DNA of 64,000 bases from Ectobius pallidus (taxonomy: Eukaryota > Arthropoda > Insecta > Blattodea > Ectobiidae). The stretch covers positions 3,588,530 to 3,652,529 of the forward strand of contig CAXKWD010000006.1 in NCBI GenBank assembly GCA_964059195.1, in the 5' to 3' direction. A program made the position numbers and the translations under genes. Under the pieces are notes generated by a model that saw nothing but the letters and a program-made list of their open reading frames with translations, was not told the DNA's origin and did not search any database. This document shows positions 43,201-51,218 of this stretch, in pieces; the stretch's first letter is position 1, and the number at the start of each line of letters is the position of its first letter.

Positions 43201-46200
43201 CTTCAACATAATAATCTTTCATACGAAGATGAGTCCTTTGACCTCAGCTTCAACATAATAATCCTTCCTACGAAGATGAGTCCTTTAATCTCAGCTTCAA
43301 CATAATAAACTCACTTATTTCCTTCTCAACTATAATCTGGCATTTATTTTTACTCAGACTGTCAACAATAACATATTCATTCCGGATTGCGATTTAGTTA
43401 TTTAAACAACTACATGATCCTTCAAATCATTAATTGGAAATGGAACTTCTATGACGTATTTTTTATTAACTCTTAAGCATTGTTCTTAAAATTTCAATAT
43501 TCCTTCGTCTTTCAACAGCGTGTCACAACCTAGTGAAATGATGTGTTAATCTTTTACCAATATAATATATATCTATGCTTCCCAATTGCCATTATTTAAT
43601 TATACCATGATCTATTTGTCTACTGTATATTTTTAGCCTCACTGATTGCTATAGTACAATAATTTTCCAATCTCAACCTCTATTTGCAGCGAATTCAAAA
43701 TTTCTATTTTATTCCCTTCTATGGCATAAAAATCACTATGCTACTTATAATTATTTATGTGGAGCCTCTGTTCCGAATTCACGGCCCCCTCATTATGCAT
43801 ATTATGAGTATCTAATGCATTTTTATTTAGTTTATATTTCCCATAGGCCTATCATCATTCTCACGCATAGTTAAGTCATCTCTGTCGTCGTGAAATTCAC
43901 TAGCTTCGGGATTTAACTGTTGCCCAGATTCTCGGCTATCTATTTGGTTGGGATCCCCGTTATCTTTGTATCTGACATATCTCTCATTCCTGAGCTCACT
44001 GCTCCGCTGATACAGATCTAGACTTCCTCCACCTGATTCCGGAAATACTATACGCTTAACTGTCACCGGTACCTGCTGTGGCACTGACCTAGTCACCTTG
44101 GCTTTATTTCTGTTACGCCAGTTGTAATTCCACTGACTAACTTTATCATTGCTATTGTCAAAGCCTTTGTTATTGATTCTTACGTAAGGACTACTACCCT
44201 TCTTCCTATCTACGTAACGTCCCCTATCAAATTTCTTACTCCAGTCATATTGAATCTGACCTATACTTCCGCGATCATATTTCTTATTCTCAAACTCCGG
44301 AACATTTCCTTCTACTTCAAAATTCATTAACAATTGCATGGGAATATGATCACTTATCGGCAAAACAGTATGATTTGGTAGGATTACCTTGCTTCGCTTT
44401 GTGTTCGTATCATTGCAAACGCTGTGGGTTTGTTGATCTCCATTTATAGAATTAATTACCGGCAAATTCGCCGTGTTTACAACTTTGACAGTTGGAGACC
44501 ACGCCCCATTGCTATTTGCATCAGTACACACACTACGAGTATCACTCGAATTTTTATCTATCAAGTTATTTATTTCTGTTGTGATATCGTTCGATATCAC
44601 TACATCTCATTTCTTCACTAGACTGAATGTCAATCTCTTTCACCTGACCTTGGATTTTAGTACTCGGTTCCCCGGTTTCATTTAAAAAAGTTTTAACTAA
44701 CTTCCCTTCTAAGCTATTAGTTTTCTCAACAATTTCTATCCGCAACGAACAAGGACCTGTCCCTATCTTACTGTCAATCTCCTTTACAGTATTAGTTAAT
44801 TGCAACTTAATTTCCTTACTTTCATTTACACTTTTCTCATCTACATTTTCCCTTTCTAGCTCTACGCTTTTCTTTGACATATCAATCTCTAGCTCTACAT
44901 CTTTGACTTTTTCGTCTGATGTAGCATTAGTAGACCTAACCTCATTGTTTACCTTGTTGGAGTCTAGTACCTGTAATTTCAAAAATAATTGAGCTTATAA
45001 TGTACAAACAACTTTCAACGTATTTTGAGTATCATAGTGTATGGTCAAATTTGCAATTTGGTTTTAGATCTGGGAAATCAACAGTCCTGGCGCTTGAAAC
45101 ATTAGTGAAGTATATAATTGATGCATTTGAAAACAAACATTTTGCCCGTCTTATCTTATGCGATCTTTCGAAAGCTTTTGATTGTGTTGTACATGAGCTT
45201 CTGGTAATGAAACTTAAGTATTATGGATTAACTGATGAAAGTGTGAAATTGCTGCAGTCTTATCTCTCAGGTAGATCTCAATATGTATCTGTCAATGATA
45301 AATGTTCTGGTCTTATTAATATCCACTATGGGGTACCTCAGGGCTCGATACTTGGTCCTTTTCTCTTCTTAGTAATGGTCAATGATTTAATATATAATAT
45401 TCAATAAAACATCCATATCGGTCCCAAATTTCCACTGAGACAAATCCAATAAAAGAAGTGTTTAAAAATATTACAAGTCAGTGCATAAAAGTAAAAATAC
45501 CACACAACGTTTCAACTCTCCCCTGGAGTCTTCCTCAGGTGACTTCTCACGCAGTACTCCACTGACTTGTAATATTTTTAAACACTTCTTTTATAGGATT
45601 AATATATAATATACCTGAATCACCTGTATTATATGCTGATGATTCGACCCTTAGGATGAGTCACTGTGATAATGAACTATTGGATCTTTTAACCATAGAA
45701 AGTGCTGATATTGCTAAGCACTGGTTTTCTGTTAATGGATTTTTGCTTAATGACACCAAAACTAAAACTATGAATTTTAGTTTAAGAGAAATTTCAAACG
45801 ATTGCTCATCTGTAAAATTACTTGGCTTATTGCTAGACCCAAAATTATCATGGAAACCTCATACGGTCTCTGTATGTATTAAAATTTCCAGAGCCACCTT
45901 CCTCCTTCGCAAATTGAGAACCTGCGTTCCACTTTCTACCTTAAGAAATGTTTATTTTGCACTCTTGCATACCCATATACTTTATGGACTTCGCTTGTGG
46001 GGTCATTCATCTGGCTGTGATGAAATTCTGAAATGTCAAAAAAGGGCACTAAGAATTATGCTTAATAAGAAATTGAATGAACCTTGTAGGCCTTTATTTA
46101 TTCAGTTGAAAATAATGACAGTTTATGGTATCTTTATTTATACCAGTCTGGTCAACATACATAAGAGTATTAGTAGTCTTGAGATGAGATCAGATGTGCA

Positions 46201-46556
46201 TAACTTCAACACAAGAAGTAACTCTAAATTGAATCTTCCTAGATGTAGACTACAGATGACCAATGATACAAGTTTCTACAAGGGTATAGATTTTTATAAC
46301 AAGCTTCCTGTTTCAACTAGAGTTGTTCCTTTCAACACTTTTAAGGTAAAACTGTGTAACTGGTTCTTATTGAATCCTTTTTATTCTGTTGACGAGTTTC
46401 TTGAAACCAATGTAAATATACAATTTTAACTTTTAATCTTTAATTCACATAATCTTATTATATTATATTGTACTAATTGGTGCTATATTGTGTCTAATTT
46501 ACTTGTATTTATGATGAAGTCCTATTCAAATTTATTTTGATCTTGTACCAAAAACG

Positions 46557-46613
<57 letters not shown>

Positions 46614-48247
46614 AAAAGAATAATATAAAAGAAATGGAGTAAGTTTCATCTATGATTCCCTTTAAGCTATGTTCGTATGTCTATTTCTGTTCACTTCATG
46701 TCACCATTTTATATTCTATTACTCTTGTCGTTAACAGAAAACAAATTTACGAAATGGATAAACTGCATTTTCATGGGATTTAACAGTCATGAACTAAACC
46801 AATATTGCTTAGAGAATGTGACTTTTAGCCAATACTCAGACTCTTTATGCATAACGCCCTAAACCGAGTTATTTACATTAACTCCACATTCTTTTAAATT
46901 AATTTACGGGGATGTGTTTGCACTGATCTTTCCACGTTATTAAAGCCGGGCGCATATTTCTTTGTGTTAATTTTTACTGCTTTCCTTGATCTCACTGCTT
47001 ACTGTCGGTTAACGTCCGTGCTAAAATATTGCATCGTCGTCTGGTTCTCCTTCCAATCCCTGCTGCTTTGCCTGCTCGTCAACTCGAGTTGCATTTATTA
47101 AGACTATTCAATGAATAAAAATGTAATGGATTATACAAATAATAATTACTTTCGTGCTTTGCTGTATAAAAACAAAACTAACAGCTGTGATATCACGGCC
47201 TACTATGAATCAACCATCCATGAATCGATTCGAGTTACCATGTTGTGACCAGTGCTACAAATGGTGCATATAAGGCTTAGTTAACTCAATTCAGTTAAGC
47301 TAACAGCAGAACAGAATAAAAGCACACGGACTATCTTGCACCGAATTAAAATTATGTTCTTAATCAATGTACATTTATATTATTTCATTTTACAAATCCA
47401 GTTATGTTGTATAAAATAATCTGTTTTCGTGCTGCTTAATGTCAGCATGTGGCACATTAATCACTGCACACTGATGCTTACGTGTCCAGTAACGAGCAGA
47501 ACATATTATCAGGTAAAACCCCATTGTCATATTAATAGCAAGCATTTTATAATATAAATGATCGTGATTGGTCTATATCGTTACTGGTCAATGTCAAACA
47601 CGCGGCATATGAGTGCAATAGTCTTTAAGAAAGTTCAGAAGGAAACCTGTTTACCTAGGTATATTGTTTAGCAGTCACTTATGTTTACACACACCTCCGA
47701 GATGTGTTTCAAGATGTCTACCGGTAAAATGACAAGCGACGAATCCGATGGACGCTTTTGTAACTTGTCTTAGTACAATAAACATCATTTCATGTCATAT
47801 TTTTAACAATGTGTAAGTGTTTGTAACTGACACGTTTGTCTTGCACACTCACCAGCCTGAATTATAATAGATATTTTTAGTACCACCATATTCCCTCAGT
47901 TTCGATTAGCATTAATAGATGTTCCAGGAAAAATATATTCTGCCAATATCAGTTACATGTATGTTTATTAAGTATGCATACCCACTGATGAGTCCAGTGA
48001 TGAATAAAACTGCCAACACCAGAAATAGATTGTCACAACGAGCTACACCAACGGCACAACTGGATACCAGCTTAGCAACTAACTACTTGCAAGGGCAAAA
48101 ACAACAGTGTTTTTTTAAACTCACCAAACACCCGGCTGCCTGTATATAGCAGTGAGTTAAAACTCAATGTGTTTTAGTGAATGTTTTTAATACAAGGACG
48201 AACCTATTTTTTTCAGGTTAATACTGTGACTTAGCACATATAAATAT

Positions 48248-48288
<41 letters not shown>

Positions 48289-49844
48289 ATGTTAGCTATT
48301 CTAACTTACATAACCTAACACTATCATAATTAGAATATTTTAAGACAAGCTATTTTACACTATGTAGCCTACTTTAATGATAATCATTTTTAACTCTTTA
48401 GTTCACTGACAAAATTAGCCTATACCAGAAGAATTATATGCATTAAGTAAACCTAATCTTTCTATTAATGGTAATCGAAATTGAGGGTATAAGGTGGTAC
48501 TAAAAATATCTATTACGCACCCTCATTGGAAATTATGACGTTCTTGAATACTGAATTATAATAGTTTTACTTTTTGCACTCCCGTTGTATAACAATAAGA
48601 ATATTAGTCAATGTTCAAATCTACATTGATAGATATATATCCTGAATCTTTCTACTTACGAGAAGATGATGCGAAGAATTTCTTCTATCATTGTTGCCTT
48701 TTGCGTAAATCTCTGAGCTGCTTCACATAACGTTCTCTTAATGCATTCACGACCATCTAATCCAGATCTGGGAACAAGAAGAGAAAACCAATTATAAACC
48801 ATGACGAGAAAACCTAGATACCATGAGTACCAGAAGCACAATATCACCGGCTATGGATAACATGTAAAGCTAATAGACATGGTTCCGGATAATGGGAGTG
48901 TGATGTTTGGGGTGAGGACCACTAGACACGTGGTTGCTATGGGGTGCACCTCACACGTCATATACAAATGTAACTGGAATACAATGCAAGCAATTTAAAA
49001 TACGATGCACACTCGAGCGTCCGCCATGATGCACAGTGGTTTATTTCTCACCTATGAATTTCACCGAAAGCTGTATGTCCCCCCTTAAAATATAAGTGTA
49101 AGATTGGTCTAAGTGTAAAAAACTGCAGATATTACTCATATCTCTACCTATGGCAGAATAGCACATAACATTTGGCTGCTACGGACATTAGGGTGGGCCT
49201 TCACCAGTGGCTCCAGAGTAAATGTTTTACGCAAGAAACGACCTGCGTGACATATGGCTAACCACTGTTAACAGAGACTGTGATTAGTCGGTCTTTCACA
49301 TCCATTAGATTGGCCGACCAGTTGAAGACATCTCAGGCTTAGAGTTTGGTCAACGAAAGAAGCCGTGGGTTTGAATCCTACAAAAGTTAGCTAATGTGTA
49401 TTTCCATTCAGTGGGGGACGCATTGCTTCATGAACTGTCTCACATCTTTGTAATGACGAAGATATATAGGCACGTGTGAAAAACCTGCTATCATTTACTA
49501 ACATACGTAGTTTCATTTCTACATGCACTCGATCCCTGTGAGCAGTCCACCTTGTTTTACATTTGCATTACGGATCATGTCAAAAACTACCTCTGACCAC
49601 TGCGAATAATACACTGTTTTCATAAGAACTGTGATTTGGATTTGATCATTCTGTGTAAGAAGGGATTAAGTATCCTCAAAAACATTTTATTTTTGGCATT
49701 TAAAATCAAAATTTTTTCAAAATCCTTTCTTAGTGAGCACTTACATTATGAAATGAAGGTACTGTCAAAATTCCAAGTCTCTTCCTGTTATAGTTTAGGC
49801 TCTAAGTTGATTCTTGTCAGTCAGTCAGTCAATCAGGACAAAGC

Positions 49845-49897
<53 letters not shown>

Positions 49898-49923
49898 GTT
49901 TCATACAAGAGTCTAGTTCTGTT

Positions 49924-49957
<34 letters not shown>

Positions 49958-51148
49958 AACAGAACTAGACTCTTGTATCAAACTATTCATCATATTATCA
50001 CACTTCCATGTATTATCTAGGCTATCTCATTACTTCTATTTACTTATCAGTGTTTAATGTTTAATTACTCATATGTATTATGTTTTCTTTCCTTCTTCAA
50101 TTAACGTGTCTCTCCAGTCTGGTTATAAAACTTATTTCAGTGAGTTCTCTTATTTTCTTTCCCTCCAACTTTTGAGATCAGATCTGACACTAAATAAAGT
50201 TCTATAATATATATTTATTTTGTAAAGTTATAGTTTGATATTATATTGTTATATTAATCTCAAGAGCCTATCACTAATTTATATTTATCTCGTTTAAGGG
50301 TATATGTACGTGAATTATTTTGAAATTTATGTTTTTTTGTTTATAGCACTAAAAAATTGTGCTGAATTTTCTGCATCCATTGATAATAGTTTATATAGGT
50401 TTAGAAATTATTGGTGCCATTTAAATGGACATTTAAATATGTTTACGTGCTCTGAGCTACTATTCACTATGAACTTAAAATTGATTTTCCCGGTAACTCT
50501 TATTTTTCACACATATTGTTAGATAGCTCCACAACCATTAGAGATAGAAGGCTGAAATTTTTTACACTAATTTTACATGCATATATGCATAAAGTAGACT
50601 ACAATGATGCCCATAGGTATAAAATTAAAGAAAATGTGTCATAAAATATTGATCAAATTTCAATATATTTTATATGCGATATATAAAAATTAATTGCATT
50701 AAAAATACTAACATTAGCGGTGTAAAAGTAGTCTACTTTGTAGAAAAATATGTTCATTATATGCATTAAAAAAATAAAAGGTGTCAGAGAAACCAGAAAA
50801 ATGCTATCTCTACAAGAAGTGATAAGTGCATCTGAATTAGTTTTTTTAATTCTCCTATAAAACATGTAATTTAAAAATAACTTGGTCAATTTTTTATACT
50901 TTTATCAGCTAGTTATGTTCTAGTAAGCCTTCTTATAGGATCCTGTAATTTTAGTCCACATATGAGTTAATTTTCTTGTAAAATTTTAATATTTTAGAAC
51001 CTGCATTTTCTTTATATTTTTGTGGTAGTTCACGTACATATACCCTTAAGTGGTTTGTTTTAGTTTTTCTTTCTCTGTCTATTGTAAAATGACTTAAATC
51101 TGGTTGAGTGGAAGGGAAGGCCCTATGGCAGGAAAAATAAACATGTAC

Positions 51149-51218
<70 letters not shown>

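Larger units (their letters stand above)
41296..44963 (-). mobile_element. Truncated second interior of the tandem gypsy-like array
   Basis: 40598-44963 is a near-perfect direct repeat of 35428-39793 (4,366 bp each). I count about ten differences, mostly homopolymer length and single bases. The repeat ends at 44963 inside gag and meets LINE RT sequence directly. The rest of gag, the primer site and the outer LTR are missing. Confidence 0.8.
44964..46612 (+). mobile_element. LINE, 3' half (reverse transcriptase)
   Basis: It resumes with PVISKIIE (about 44970) and runs through the RT fingers and palm to the C-terminal domain. It ends at an (ATT)n tail (46556-46612). Relative to the 5' half at 34085-35427, the linker and first RT motifs, perhaps 150-200 codons, are missing. 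Confidence 0.75.

Noticed and set aside
47690..47790. Possible last exon of gene B on the - strand near 47.7 kb
   Set aside because: An open frame exists but lacks the cysteine and CPxS motifs; the exon at 31246-31093 has them and joins in phase.
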